Shown: positions 1 through 9,169, counted from the stretch's first letter. The stretch: DNA of 64,000 nt from Spirochaetota bacterium (GCA_016933025.1 JAFGBT010000007.1:16539-80538), one strand, 5' to 3'. Program-made: numbers and translations. The notes: generated from the sequence alone by a model not told the origin.

Positions 1-1
1 G

Positions 2-808
2 CCTGACATCGTGTTCCACGCGGCCGCGCACAAGCACGTGCCGCTCATGGAGTTCAACGAGGCCGAGGCGATGCAGAACAACGTCACGGGCACGAAGAAC
101 GTCCTCGATCTCGCGCTCGAGCACGGGACCGGCGAGTTAGTCTTCATCTCCACCGACAAGGCGGTTAACCCCGGAAGCATAATGGGCGCGACCAAGCGCA
201 TCGCGGAGATACTGACCGCCCACTACCAGAAAACGAAGGGTCTGAAGACGTCGATCGTCCGATTCGGGAACGTGATCGGCAGCCGGGGTTCCGTGATTCC
301 GCTCTTCATGGAGCAGATAGAGCGGGGCGGACCGGTGACCGTGACCCACCCGGACGTTACCCGGTATTTCATGAGCATCCCCGAGGCCTCGCTCCTGGTG
401 CTCAACGCCGCGGCTTATTCCGCCGGGGGCGAGCTCTTCGTTCTCGATATGGGGAAGCAGTACCGGGTATCGGAGATCGCCCGGCGCCTCATAGAGTTTT
501 ACGGCTACCGTTCCGATGACGAGATAAAGATCGAATACACGGGCCTCAGGCCGGGCGAGAAGATGCATGAGGACCTTTTCTACGGCGGCGAGAGCCTGGT
601 GAAGACCGAAAACGAGAAGATATTCATACTCTCCGACAGGGGCGGCTTGGACGCCGCGGCGATCGATGCCTTCATGCGAGACGAACTCATTGCAATAGCC
701 GACCGGCGCCCTGACGAGATACGGCGGATTATCAAGCGGCTCGTGCCGGAATTTGAGTACGATCCGGGCCGCGTCGGCCCGACGCCGAACAGCAAGCTGG
801 TGAGCTGA
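2..808 (+). CDS. UDP-sugar 4,6-dehydratase / CapD-FlaA1-like nucleotide-sugar epimerase, 5'-truncated by window edge
   Basis: Only the C-terminal about 268 residues are present; the reading frame is open through base 2, so the start lies outside the window. It matches the polysaccharide-biosynthesis CapD/FlaA1 branch of the extended SDR family, which remove water from UDP-GlcNAc or similar sugars early in surface-glycan synthesis. Visible landmarks are HAAAHKHVPLME near the N-terminal edge, STDKAVNP followed by MGATKR (Met replacing the Tyr of YxxxK, as usual in this subfamily), RFGNVIGSRGSVIP, and the late GLRPGEKMHEDLF motif. The protein stops 3 bp before the end of the convergent HEAT-repeat gene. 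The exact sugar substrate cannot be told from this fragment. Confidence 0.9.
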   Translation, partial: PDIVFHAAAHKHVPLMEFNEAEAMQNNVTGTKNVLDLALEHGTGELVFISTDKAVNPGSIMGATKRIAEILTAHYQKTKGLKTSIVRFGNVIGSRGSVIPLFMEQIERGGPVTVTHPDVTRYFMSIPEASLLVLNAAAYSAGGELFVLDMGKQYRVSEIARRLIEFYGYRSDDEIKIEYTGLRPGEKMHEDLFYGGESLVKTENEKIFILSDRGGLDAAAIDAFMRDELIAIADRRPDEIRRIIKRLVPEFEYDPGRVGPTPNSKLVS

Positions 809-810
809 CC

Positions 811-1824
811 CTACAGGGCGGACTTCATCCTCCTGACTGCCGTCTCCGCTTCAGCGCGAACCCGCGCGTTCCTGTCGTTCAGCGCCGTTTCAAGGGCCTT
901 CGTCGATTTTTCGCTGACAATCTGACCGAGGGCGCGGACCGCCTCTATGCGCACATCGAAAAATCTGTCTTCGAGGAGCTTAGCCGTACAGTCGGCCGAC
1001 GACGGGTCTCTGAACAGCGCGATCGATTTCAGCGCCTCGATCCTTACCCCCTTGTATTTGTCCCGGCACGCGCGGTGAAGGAGCGGGAGGCACTCCCTGG
1101 CCGCGTCGTTACCGATCCGTATCGCCGCGGCCCTGCGCTGCGGCTCGGTGCCGTTCATGCCGGCCAGCATCTGCATGAACCGGGCGTCATGGAGCGCCAT
1201 GCGTGTTCGCCCGGAATCGACGGCCTCGAGGATGGATCGCGCGGCGGCCGTCACCTCCGGGTGACGGTCGGCCAGCAGGCCGATCAGGTGGTCGATGCTT
1301 TCCTCCCCGCCGATGTCGTAGAGGGCGCGGGCGGCGTGTATCCGCGTCTGGTGCTGTTTCTCATGTAATAATTCCGCGACGTAGGGGACGAGGCGCCGGT
1401 TGCGCGCGGCGCCGGCGGCGGTAATGGCGGTGCGCCTGACCATGTCGTTCCTGTCGGCGAGGCCGTCCATGATGATCTCCATCACGGTCTCATCGTCGTC
1501 AGGGCCCCGCCCGGCAATGGTGCGGAGCAGGGCGATCCTGGCGTTGCGCGATCCTTCGGACATGAGCTCTCTGATGTTTGAAGATATGGAGCGGTCTCCG
1601 CGGTCGGTGAAATGGAGTGTCGCGATCGTCTTCACCCACGGGTCAGGATCGCTGGTCATTTCCCGGAGCCTGGCGGTGACGCTGTCATCGGCGATTCCCG
1701 CGCCTGCGAGGGCGACAAAGGCGCCATAACGGACCTGCGCCCTCCTGTTGTCGAGGCATTTCACAAGCTCGGCAAATTTTTTTTGATTCAGCAGTCTGTC
1801 GATGTTCGGACCGAACAGTCCCAT
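811..1824 (-). CDS. HEAT-repeat protein (PBS-lyase HEAT-like)
   Basis: A 337-residue protein built almost entirely of about 30-residue alpha-helical HEAT-like repeats; recurrent pieces include RAQVRYGAFVALAGAG, NDMVRRTAITAAGAA, HPEVTAAARSILEAV, YKGVRIEALKSIALF and FFDVRIEAVRALGQI. Such solenoids are scaffolds for protein-protein contact; no catalytic motif is seen, so no specific role can be given. The chosen ATG starts MGLFGPNIDRLL and has GGAGG nine bases upstream; an upstream in-frame extension of 63 codons is rich in non-repeat residues and runs into a repeat region, so it is unlikely to be translated. No signal peptide, so probably cytoplasmic. The gene stands alone between a convergent glycan gene and a repeat element. 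Confidence 0.8.
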   Translation of the reverse strand: MGLFGPNIDRLLNQKKFAELVKCLDNRRAQVRYGAFVALAGAGIADDSVTARLREMTSDPDPWVKTIATLHFTDRGDRSISSNIRELMSEGSRNARIALLRTIAGRGPDDDETVMEIIMDGLADRNDMVRRTAITAAGAARNRRLVPYVAELLHEKQHQTRIHAARALYDIGGEESIDHLIGLLADRHPEVTAAARSILEAVDSGRTRMALHDARFMQMLAGMNGTEPQRRAAAIRIGNDAARECLPLLHRACRDKYKGVRIEALKSIALFRDPSSADCTAKLLEDRFFDVRIEAVRALGQIVSEKSTKALETALNDRNARVRAEAETAVRRMKSAL

Positions 1825-1934
1825 GCGGTGTTTCCTCCGGTCAAGCGTATTGACGTGCAAGAGCCGGATTCTACACGCTGTCAATGTCATCGTCAATTCA
1901 AAATTTATCATCATACTTGAAATAATGCGGACTT

Positions 1935-2222
1935 TTACAAAGTCTCGCAAAGACGCAGAGCACGCTGAGACGCAGAGAATATTATAATCGCCATAATGAT
2001 TAATATATTCCATGATATGTCATCGCGAGCGCACCCTTCGACTACGCTCAGGGTGACATACCTGCTGTCATGCCGAGCCCCTCGACTACGCTCGGGATAA
2101 ACTCCGTCGAGGCATACTTTGTCGTCCCGAATAAATCGGGACCCCTCGTAATGACATTTGAAATATTTACATGAAACTGATTTTGATCTCTGCGACTCTG
2201 CGTCTCCGCGAGAAATTTCTTG
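1935..2222. repeat. MITE-like composite repeat with nested inverted ends
   Basis: This fills most of the gene-free stretch 1825-2319. The inner part (2019-2156) starts with TGTCATCGCGAG and ends with CTCGTAATGACA, an imperfect terminal inverted repeat. The outer part has CGCAAAGACGCAGAG-type sequence on the left (about 1946-1978) and its complement on the right (about 2190-2217). Internal palindromes include CGACTACGCTCAGGG and GTCCCGAATAAATCGGGAC. The right half, including TTTACATGAAACTGAT, recurs at 4170-4256. No ORF of substance lies inside, so it looks like a non-autonomous mobile repeat. What moved it is not visible here. Confidence 0.7.
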
Positions 2223-2319
2223 GGAGGGACGGTTATCAACCCCGCTTCATACGGGAGCGAATATAAGGGCTTGACAATATCGCCGTAATTGCGTAGACAT
2301 ATGATGCGCGGTGTATGCC

Positions 2320-3261
2320 ATGAACAGAATCGAGCAGTATGATAGCTCCGAGTTCACGAAAGAAGACCTTGTCCGGCTCAAAAAGGGGAGGAGGATTTTC
2401 GTTGTCTTCTCAACCTTTGGGGATCGTGAAGCGCTCCTTGTAGGCGAAAAGGTCCGACTGCTCCGCGAAGGCCTGTCGGAATATATCGACTCCATTTTGG
2501 TCTCGCACCGACGCCTCTCCGGCGGCGAGGAGCTGACGGAGCGAAAGGCGCGCGAAGCGTGGAGCGGGGTCGAGGTGCTGGTCTGCAACGACTGCGATGT
2601 ACCCGACATGGGCGGAGAACGAGGGAAGGGGGCCGACATGCGCCGCGCCCTCTATCACATCAATATCGCCCGCTCCGGCAGCCCGGCCGACATCGTCGTG
2701 TTCCTGGATGCCGACGTGCTCCCCGACTACTTCGGAACCCACTTCGTCCTCGGCTTGAGCGGAGCGGTTCTCAGGGGCCATGATTTCGCCAGGGCGAGCT
2801 TCTGGCGCGCGATGGGCCGCATCAAGAAGTTCGTCGTTCAGCCGCTTCTCTCGGTCATAGATCACCCGCATCTGCGGGAGCTCACGCGGTTTTCGTATCC
2901 CCTCTCCGGCGAGGTCGCCGGGACCCTGGGATTTTTCAACGCCGTCCACTTCTGGCAGCGGTACGGCGTCGAAACCGGGATCAATGTCGATGCATCGGTA
3001 GGTCCGTACCGGGTCGCCGATGTCAATCTCGGATTGTACGATCACGAGCACCACACCGACCTCGACATCCAGAAAATGGCTTTCGGGATAATACGGGCCT
3101 ACCTGATCCAGCTTCGCGATTACGGCATCATACAATTACAGGGAGATGCCGCTATATCTGACACCTTCAGCGTGTCGTTCGTCGACGAAGGGGGGAAGCG
3201 GCAGCATTTTGATTTTGTCCTGGACGAAAAGAAGTACGCGCCCCTGTGCGAGATTCTTTAG
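2320..3261 (+). CDS. GT-A fold glycosyltransferase, GT81 (glucosyl-3-phosphoglycerate synthase)-like
   Basis: A protein of about 313 residues with features of the GT81/GpgS-MpgS group, which move glucose or mannose from an NDP-sugar to a phosphoglycerate-type acceptor. Seen: VVFLDADV, a DXD-type metal and nucleotide-sugar site; a GGERGKGADMRRAL stretch before it; PLSGEVAGTLGFF; and GVETGINVDASVG followed by a Tyr-Asp-His-Glu-His-His segment, in the order expected for the family. No signal peptide or TM segment, so cytosolic. The ATG at 2320 is preferred over a GTG nine bases earlier, although no strong ribosome site is visible for either. Acceptor identity is inference; compatible-solute or glycolipid synthesis are both possible. 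A second, distant GT-A enzyme lies at 54823-56049. Confidence 0.7.
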   Translation: MNRIEQYDSSEFTKEDLVRLKKGRRIFVVFSTFGDREALLVGEKVRLLREGLSEYIDSILVSHRRLSGGEELTERKAREAWSGVEVLVCNDCDVPDMGGERGKGADMRRALYHINIARSGSPADIVVFLDADVLPDYFGTHFVLGLSGAVLRGHDFARASFWRAMGRIKKFVVQPLLSVIDHPHLRELTRFSYPLSGEVAGTLGFFNAVHFWQRYGVETGINVDASVGPYRVADVNLGLYDHEHHTDLDIQKMAFGIIRAYLIQLRDYGIIQLQGDAAISDTFSVSFVDEGGKRQHFDFVLDEKKYAPLCEIL

Positions 3262-3310
3262 GCGCCGGCGCCCGGAGGCCCGGTCCGGGCAATGAAGAAA
3301 TTGAAGTCCC

Positions 3311-3967
3311 TCACTCCTTGTCCGGTCCGATCCATGGCGTCGGATCGTACAGGACAAAGGCCGAAGGGTTCCACCGGTGCCCGGTGGGAAGAACCATGCC
3401 CATGCAGATGTATAATCGGTCATTGATGCGGCGGGCTTCGTCTTTCATAAAGTAATCGATGCCGCCGTTGAATGGGCTGTAGTCGAGCTGAAACGAGTCT
3501 TTGTCGTCAAGCCGGGACTTCCCGATGAATGTTTTCATCCTCACGCACCTGATTATCCGGGGTTTTCCGTCTTTCGGGATTTCCCAGAGATTGTATCCCC
3601 ATCCCTCTGTTCTCCCAAAAGGATAGAAGGCCTTCCCCTTCCAGTCGCCCGGACCCAGAATGTATTTCGTATAGAGAGAAGCGAGGGGCCTCGTGATGCC
3701 GAGCTCAAGTATTTTTGCCTTGTATTCTCCCCTGACGCGCGCGAATTCGGGCGCGGACGCTGCGTAAAAGAGCTGCATCACCTCTGACTTCGATAGCTTT
3801 TCGATGTCCGCCAGAGCGGCCTTTTCCGGCGGGACGCCGAGAATTTTCTCGACGGAACGGCCGTCCCATCCGCCGATGCCGTTCTGGAGAATGCTGATGG
3901 CCATGACGGCTATCGATAAGAGAAAAAATATACAGATGGCTATGAGGATTTTCATAGAGGCTTTCAT
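3311..3967 (-). CDS. Membrane-anchored protein of unknown function
   Basis: A 218-residue protein with one N-terminal hydrophobic segment (about residues 5-27, KILIAICIFFLLSIAVMAIS) that would anchor it in the membrane or act as an uncleaved signal, followed by a soluble domain. I do not recognise the family. The soluble part has a GPGDWKGKAFYPFG stretch, a GWGYNLW segment and a C-terminal PWIGPDKE, giving the look of a compact beta-rich domain with many aromatic residues. AGGGGGAAAAGG precedes the ATG. It is convergent with the preceding glycosyltransferase gene and 49 bp from it, so it is its own transcript. No function is proposed. Confidence 0.75.
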   Translation of the reverse strand: MKASMKILIAICIFFLLSIAVMAISILQNGIGGWDGRSVEKILGVPPEKAALADIEKLSKSEVMQLFYAASAPEFARVRGEYKAKILELGITRPLASLYTKYILGPGDWKGKAFYPFGRTEGWGYNLWEIPKDGKPRIIRCVRMKTFIGKSRLDDKDSFQLDYSPFNGGIDYFMKDEARRINDRLYICMGMVLPTGHRWNPSAFVLYDPTPWIGPDKE

Positions 3968-4077
3968 CCTTTTCCCCCTGCATGAATATTAATGGGCGAT
4001 ATCGGCATTTATCAAGAAAAAAACAGGGGGCTCGCATAGAAATTGTCGAATATTTAATATTGATAATTTACATATTC

Positions 4078-4256
4078 TGTCATCGCGAGCGTAGCGAAGC
4101 GATCCGGTTTTCGTATGATAGTTGTTCAGGTATGAACCAAAACATTATAATAACAAAAACCAGATTACTTCGTCGTCCCGAATAGCTCGGGACTCCTCGT
4201 AATGACATTTTTGATTATTTACATGAAACTGATATATATTCTCTGCATTCTCTGCG
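4078..4256. repeat. MITE-like dispersed repeat, second copy
   Basis: The gene-free stretch 3968-4370 holds a relative of the element at 1935-2222. It starts with TGTCATCGCGAG and has CTCGTAATGACA at 4196-4207. It shares GTCCCGAATAGCTCGGGAC and the trailing TTTACATGAAACTGAT plus CTCTGCATTCTCTGCG with that element. The middle (about 4100-4165) differs, as expected for decayed non-autonomous elements. The remainder, 4257-4370, looks like the leader of the next gene, with no other feature that I can see. Confidence 0.65.
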
Positions 4257-4370
4257 CCCACCGTGTTGAAAAATTGGATATTGAGCAGCTGAATGATATA
4301 GAACCGGATATAATTTGTTTCTTGACGGTACGCCAATGGAATAATTAAGATTGCGGTAGAGAGGTGCACC

Positions 4371-4964
4371 ATGAGCGGCATGATGGACATGATCGGCGAC
4401 AAGGCCCACGAGAGGTCGATAACAATCTCCACATACCCTGCCGAAGGCGACACGGTCGTGGTCGAGGGGAGGCTCGTCGACCGTCGCATGAAGGACTACC
4501 ACCTGGTGACAGGCGAGAAGAGGCCGGCGGGGGAAATCCACCATATGGTTGTGCGGCTCCTGGTGAACCTGGACGGCATGGTGATTGACGACGTGGAGGT
4601 CGACCTGGTGGCCATTCCGCGCGAGGAGTGCGAGGCGGTGCGCGGAAGTCTGGATGTCATCAAGGGCGAGCCGATCGCGAAGGGTTATTCGAACCGGATG
4701 AAGGTCCTCATGGGAGGGACCAAGGGTTGTACCCACCTGCTGAGCCTCCTCATCGCCATGGGACCGGCGGCCCTGCAGGGGATTTTCTCGAGTCGCGCCC
4801 AGAAGCCGATGGACGTTAAATCGCTTATCGCCGACCATGCCCGGGTGAAATTCTTCATGAAGACGCTCATCAATACCTGCTACGTGTGGCGGGAGGACGG
4901 CCCGTCTCTGAAAAAGCTGCGCGATTTTATCGATGATCTGAGGAAAAAAGAGGGAATACCCTGA
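4371..4964 (+). CDS. DUF2889 family protein
   Basis: A 197-residue soluble protein that fits the DUF2889 family, whose role is not established. The family-like features are an N-terminal region with R-x-I-x-I around residues 15-20, the sequence VVVEGRLVDRRMKDYH, the centre IHHMVVRLLVNLDGMVIDDVEV, and a GTKGCTHLLSLL motif near residue 115 containing the conserved Gly-Cys-Thr-His. The C-terminal part (YVWREDGPSLKKLRDF) is helical. DUF2889 genes often lie near aromatic or acyl-CoA degradation genes, and here the fatty-acid block begins 2 kb away, but that is only suggestive. GAGAGGTG sits 6 bases before the ATG. Confidence 0.75.
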   Translation: MSGMMDMIGDKAHERSITISTYPAEGDTVVVEGRLVDRRMKDYHLVTGEKRPAGEIHHMVVRLLVNLDGMVIDDVEVDLVAIPREECEAVRGSLDVIKGEPIAKGYSNRMKVLMGGTKGCTHLLSLLIAMGPAALQGIFSSRAQKPMDVKSLIADHARVKFFMKTLINTCYVWREDGPSLKKLRDFIDDLRKKEGIP

Positions 4965-4985
4965 CGGCGACGCCGGGTTGGGGCT

Positions 4986-7058
4986 TCATTTCATCCTGAT
5001 CAGCATGACCGTCAGGTCGTCCTGCGTTTCCATGGAGGAGAGGAAGGCGTAAAAATCGCCCAGAACGCGATTCAGTATCTCCTGGGCCGTGCCGGCCGGA
5101 GCCTTCTGGAGCGACTCGATTATCCTATTTTCCCCGTATTCCTTGCCGCCGGGGCCCTGCGATTCGCTCAACGAGTCCGTGTACATCAGGATGCAGTCAT
5201 TCTTCTTGAGCTTGAACGAGATCCCCTGGTATCCCAGCTCGTTCCTGGACATCGAGTGGTCGATGCCGAGGAAGGGACCGCTTACCCGCTTGCCCGTCTT
5301 GTCGAGCACCTTTCCCGTCCTGCCGATGTCCATCTTCCTGCAGATGACGTCCGGGTGGGCGCAATTGAGGTACTCGATCATGTCGTCCTTGAACCTCAGC
5401 AAAACGCCGGTCAGATAATTGTCGATGTCGCGTATCTCGGTTATCAGTTTCTCGTTGATCTTTTCCACGACGGTCGACAGGCTTTCGTTCCTGAGCTGCG
5501 AGAATGTCGTCGCCACGATCGATTTCGCCATGAGGGTGATGAGGCCCGGCGCGATGCCGTGGCCGGAAACGTCGAAGATGCCGGCGCCGATCAGCTCGTC
5601 CCCGTCCAGGTAGAAATCGTAGAAGTCACCCGATACGCCCGACTTGGGAATGTAGACGAGCGCGATATCGTACCGCGCGGTCTGCGGCGGCTGCTTCGGG
5701 AGGAGTGCCGACTGCAGATGTGTCGCCATGCTCATGTCCTTCTTGTAGATGGTCTGCGACTGTTCCAGCTCCCGGTTGCTGTTCGTCAGCCTCTCGTTGA
5801 TGGCCTCCATTTCCTCCATGGCGGCCTCGATTTCGTTCTTGGCCTGGGACAGCTCTTTGGTCCGCTCCTGCACCTTGTCCTCCAGGTGTATGTTGATCTC
5901 CTGGAGGTTGCGCGTGAGTATGTTGACCCGGTCCGCGAGACCGAGGGAGAAGAGAGATATGGAGAAGACCGTACCGATCTGGAACCCCCAGAGGGTGATG
6001 AAGTTGTTGGGGAGGAGGCCGAACCGGTTGTTCACGGTGACGACCACTCCCGCGAACAGGAATGAGAAGGCCAGGGAGTAGAAATAGGCCTCACGCTTTT
6101 TTTTCAAGATTAAATATATGCCGATCAAGACGACCAGGCTGATCCCCGGGATGTAGATGCCCGCACCGATCATGATCATGATATGATATGGCAGGAAGAT
6201 CGACACGATCATCAAAGCGGCCACGATGCCGAGATAGGCGAAGAGTAACGTTTGAAAGGTTTTATTGAGCCACCGCCAGTTGATGTACATCGTGGAAAAA
6301 AGGGTCAGCGTAAAGTTGGTCAGGAACAGTATGGGCGGGACCATGTCGTTCATCCACATCTGGTTCTGCCAGATGTACTGGAACCCATACCCGTTGAGCT
6401 CAAGCGACACCAGGATCATTGAAATGATGAAGGCCGCATACGCCAGGTAGGTGAGGTCCCTCATGGAGATCGCGAGGAGCAGGTTGTAGAGGAGCAGGAT
6501 CAGCAGGGCGCCGTAGAAAAGCCCGAACACGGTCTTCTGAATGTTAATATCGGATATGACATAGGCAAGGGAGTGTATGCTCATCGGGATGTTCATGGAG
6601 CTGTCGGACTGGAACCTCAGGTAATACGTATAGGTGCCCGGGTCGGTGTTCAGCCTGATGAGAAAGTTGTGGTGGTCGATGTCCCGTTTGCTGAAGGGAA
6701 GCTTGTTCCCGAATTCCTTGACCGTGTACTCGTTGTTGGCGCCGGGAATGAAGATGTTGATCTTGTTCAGGAGCGGATACCCGATTTCGAGAAACCATTC
6801 GGTCCTGTTCCCTTCCGGGATGATCACGGTAAACTTGGTCCAGACGACGTCCTTGATGAACCCGTACGCAGTCTTGTCAGTCGAGACAAATTGCTTTGAC
6901 CCCCTGACGTCGTCAAAGGTGAGCGTTCTCGTCCTGTCGATCAGTATTTCTATGGGAACGGGATAGGTGTCATTTTCGCCGAGTATAAGGGTAGCCGCCG
7001 ACGCGGACGACGCCGCGATCACATACAGAAGGAGTATGGATGCGAGTGCTTTTTTCAT
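4986..7058 (-). CDS. 7TMR-DISM receptor with SpoIIE/PP2C-type phosphatase output
   Basis: A 690-residue membrane receptor. Residues 1-22 form a signal peptide ending ASSASAA. A periplasmic 7TMR-DISM-extracellular-2-type sensor follows to about 180, then seven TM helices (about 185-385), a coiled coil containing LEDKVQERTKELSQAKNEIE, and a PP2C/SpoIIE phosphatase (about 455-690). The phosphatase has SGVSGDFYDF and FDVSGHGIAPGL, which carry the metal-binding aspartates, and a late QDDLTVMLIRMK motif. Such proteins usually dephosphorylate an anti-sigma antagonist; a candidate kinase-like partner lies at 49336-50271, but a link is only inference. The ATG at 7058 is chosen because it gives a clean signal peptide; a TTG at 7109 also exists. 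It follows the enoyl-CoA hydratase gene on the same strand across a 29-bp perfect palindrome. Confidence 0.9.
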   Translation of the reverse strand: MKKALASILLLYVIAASSASAATLILGENDTYPVPIEILIDRTRTLTFDDVRGSKQFVSTDKTAYGFIKDVVWTKFTVIIPEGNRTEWFLEIGYPLLNKINIFIPGANNEYTVKEFGNKLPFSKRDIDHHNFLIRLNTDPGTYTYYLRFQSDSSMNIPMSIHSLAYVISDINIQKTVFGLFYGALLILLLYNLLLAISMRDLTYLAYAAFIISMILVSLELNGYGFQYIWQNQMWMNDMVPPILFLTNFTLTLFSTMYINWRWLNKTFQTLLFAYLGIVAALMIVSIFLPYHIMIMIGAGIYIPGISLVVLIGIYLILKKKREAYFYSLAFSFLFAGVVVTVNNRFGLLPNNFITLWGFQIGTVFSISLFSLGLADRVNILTRNLQEINIHLEDKVQERTKELSQAKNEIEAAMEEMEAINERLTNSNRELEQSQTIYKKDMSMATHLQSALLPKQPPQTARYDIALVYIPKSGVSGDFYDFYLDGDELIGAGIFDVSGHGIAPGLITLMAKSIVATTFSQLRNESLSTVVEKINEKLITEIRDIDNYLTGVLLRFKDDMIEYLNCAHPDVICRKMDIGRTGKVLDKTGKRVSGPFLGIDHSMSRNELGYQGISFKLKKNDCILMYTDSLSESQGPGGKEYGENRIIESLQKAPAGTAQEILNRVLGDFYAFLSSMETQDDLTVMLIRMK

Positions 7059-7070
7059 ATATGTATGCAA

Positions 7071-7099
7071 TCGTCCCGCGCGCCGGGCGCGCGGGACGA
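7071..7099. repeat. Perfect 14+1+14 inverted repeat between two genes
   Basis: TCGTCCCGCGCGCC, one G, then its exact complement. In RNA it would make a very stable GC hairpin. It lies between the stop of the hydratase gene (7112) and the ATG of the sensor phosphatase (7058). There is no T-run on the minus strand, so it is not a textbook terminator; it may act as a processing, stability or partial termination element. Confidence 0.75.
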
Positions 7100-7111
7100 A
7101 ATCAATCAAGA

Positions 7112-7882
7112 CTATTCGCCTTTAAATACGGGCTCCCTCTTCGAGAAGAAGGCGGTCATGCCTTCCTGCATGTCCTTCGTGGTGAAGAGCCTTCCGAGCT
7201 CTTCACGCTCTATCTTCAGGTGCAGGTCGGGGGTAATGCTGGGGCTGATGTTGACGAGCTTCGTGATCGCCGCGATGGAGAGGGGCGGGCGCTTCGCTAT
7301 CCTGTTCGCGAATTCAAGCGCGTCGTCTATGAGCTTTCCATCCTCGCTGATCCGGTCGACCAGCCCGATCGCGAGCGCCTCGTCGGCCTCGCACTGCATT
7401 CCGAACCACATCATCTCCAGGGCCTTGGACTTGCCGACGAGCCGCGGCAGCCGGAGGCTCCCGCCGTAGCCGGGCATGATCCCCAGGTTCGTTTCGGTAA
7501 GGCCTATGCGGGCGCCTTTTTTCATGAAGCGGTAGTGGCAGGCCATGGCGAGCTCGCACCCGCCGCCGAGCGCGTGCCCGTTGATCGCCGCGATGACCGG
7601 CTTCGAGAAGTACTCGACCTTGTTCCAGACGTCCTGTCCCCTTTTCAGGAAATCGACCGCGTTGAAATCGCCAAACCCGGACGAGAGGTCCGCGCCGGCG
7701 CTGAAGGCCTTCTCCCCGGCTCCGGTGATGATCACGGCCATGGTGTTCTTGTCGGTCTCTATCACGTCGAGGTGCTTGCGCATGGTCTCGAAGACCTCGT
7801 GGCTCAGTTGGTTCATCTTCGGTTTGTTTATGCTTAAAATTGCGACCCTGTCTTTCTGTTCTTTCAATACTGCATCCGACAT
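7112..7882 (-). CDS. Enoyl-CoA hydratase/isomerase (crotonase family)
   Basis: A 256-residue cytosolic crotonase, the hydration step of beta-oxidation (trans-2-enoyl-CoA to 3-hydroxyacyl-CoA). The acyl-CoA oxyanion-hole segment AFSAGADLSSGFGDF is at about 62-76 and INGHALGGGCELAMACH at about 99-115. LTETNLGIMPGYGGSLRLPR follows. The Glu in GGGCE and the Glu of TETNLG match the two catalytic glutamates. Length is standard. AAGGAGG lies seven to eight bases before the ATG. It sits between the hydroxyacyl-CoA dehydrogenase and the sensor phosphatase on one strand, with strong intergenic hairpins on both sides that could set unequal mRNA levels. Confidence 0.92.
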   Translation of the reverse strand: MSDAVLKEQKDRVAILSINKPKMNQLSHEVFETMRKHLDVIETDKNTMAVIITGAGEKAFSAGADLSSGFGDFNAVDFLKRGQDVWNKVEYFSKPVIAAINGHALGGGCELAMACHYRFMKKGARIGLTETNLGIMPGYGGSLRLPRLVGKSKALEMMWFGMQCEADEALAIGLVDRISEDGKLIDDALEFANRIAKRPPLSIAAITKLVNISPSITPDLHLKIEREELGRLFTTKDMQEGMTAFFSKREPVFKGE

Positions 7883-7909
7883 ACTCTTCCTCCTTAATTG
7901 TTAATTCTA

Positions 7910-7954
7910 ATTACATGCGGCGTCTCGGCGGTATGCCGGGACGCCGCATGTAAT
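7910..7954. repeat. Long intercistronic hairpin, 20-bp stem with GGTAT loop
   Basis: The outer 15 bases, ATTACATGCGGCGTC, are perfectly repeated in inverse at 7940-7954. The inner TCGGC/GCCGG pairing continues the stem with one wobble. It begins right after the stop of the hydroxyacyl-CoA dehydrogenase gene (minus strand) and ends before the AAGGAGG site of the hydratase. It lacks a T-run. Confidence 0.8.
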
Positions 7955-7955
7955 G

Positions 7956-9119
7956 TTATCTTCCTATGGTCTTAAACGATCCGTCAACTATTTCCGGCTC
8001 GGGCTTGAGAATATCCAGGTTGAAACGTTTCTGGAGCATATTGAGCGCGTCCGTAACCTGCTGCGGCTGCAGTCCCGCTGCCAGGGCGAACGGGCCCGCG
8101 AAGGCGTTCATCCCGAACTTGACCGCGTCGTCGATGTCCTGTATGGAGTTGGCCAGGCCTTCCTTCCACACCTTCACCGCCTCGTTGATCTGCACCGACA
8201 GGAGGTGAAGGGGCGAAAGGTCCTCGGAGGTCTTTGATACGTCTATCACGGCCTTGCCATCCTTCCATTCGTAGATACCTTTATTGGATTTCATGCCGAG
8301 CTCTTTTTTCGCCACCTTGTCGGACAGGAACTTGCCCGGCTTGTACTGCGGCGAGAGCGTTTTGGCGTAATAGTCCAGCGTGTGGCAGAAAACGTCGAGC
8401 CCGACGAAGTCCGCAGTCTCGAACGGCGCCATCTTCGCGCCCATCTTTTTCATCATCGCGTCCAGCTGCTGCGGGGGGACCTTGCCCTCGTCGAGTATGG
8501 CGGAGAGGAGCGCCTGGTTCGGCGCGTTGATCCTGTTGACGATGAAGCCGGGGCGGTCTTTCAGGACCTTGACCGGGATCTTCTGGATTTTCTTCGAGAT
8601 CTCGCACATCAGGTCTGCGGTCGCGTCGCTCGTCTTGTCGCCGTAGATGACTTCAACAAGCTTCATCCGGTTGACGGGGTTGAAGAAGTGGAGGCCGACG
8701 AAGCGCTCCGGGTTCTTCACGACGCTGCCGATCTCGGAGATGCTCATGGTCGACGTGTTGGTCGCCAGGATCGCGTCAGCGGGAGCGAGGTCCGAGACTT
8801 CCTTGAACACCTGCTTCTTCAGGTCCATGATTTCAGGAACCGCTTCGACGACAACCTGCGCGTCCTTGACGGCTTCCTTGGTGTCAAGGGTCGTCGTCAG
8901 GAGGGACATCGCCTTTTCCATGTCCGCGGCCTGCATCTTGCCCTTCCCCACCAGGAAGTTGAAGCTTTCCTTGATTTTCGCAACGCCGTTATCGATGAAT
9001 TCCTGCTTGATGTCGCGCATGACGACGGCAACGCCGGCCTGGATGCACACCTGGGCGATGCCATGCCCCATGGCACCGGACCCGAGAACTGCAATTTTTT
9101 TTACGTCATTGATGTTCAT
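7956..9119 (-). CDS. 3-hydroxyacyl-CoA dehydrogenase
   Basis: A 387-residue NAD-dependent dehydrogenase that oxidises 3-hydroxyacyl-CoA to 3-ketoacyl-CoA. The Rossmann glycine motif VLGSGAMGHGIA is at about 11-22. VVEAVPEIMDLKKQVF and NTSTMSISEI follow. The catalytic His lies in LHFFNPVNRMKLVEV. The helical dimerisation domain has DRPGFIVNRI at about 187-196. There is a second C-terminal helical part to 387, so it is longer than the short one-domain HADH and resembles the duplicated C-domain forms. AAAAGGAG precedes the ATG. It belongs to the minus-strand beta-oxidation gene row, with a GC hairpin plus T-run upstream at 9175-9202. Confidence 0.92.
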   Translation of the reverse strand: MNINDVKKIAVLGSGAMGHGIAQVCIQAGVAVVMRDIKQEFIDNGVAKIKESFNFLVGKGKMQAADMEKAMSLLTTTLDTKEAVKDAQVVVEAVPEIMDLKKQVFKEVSDLAPADAILATNTSTMSISEIGSVVKNPERFVGLHFFNPVNRMKLVEVIYGDKTSDATADLMCEISKKIQKIPVKVLKDRPGFIVNRINAPNQALLSAILDEGKVPPQQLDAMMKKMGAKMAPFETADFVGLDVFCHTLDYYAKTLSPQYKPGKFLSDKVAKKELGMKSNKGIYEWKDGKAVIDVSKTSEDLSPLHLLSVQINEAVKVWKEGLANSIQDIDDAVKFGMNAFAGPFALAAGLQPQQVTDALNMLQKRFNLDILKPEPEIVDGSFKTIGR

Positions 9120-9169
9120 GTGAATACTCCTTTTGATAAATATTATTTGCCTTGAGCTTACTCTTATTC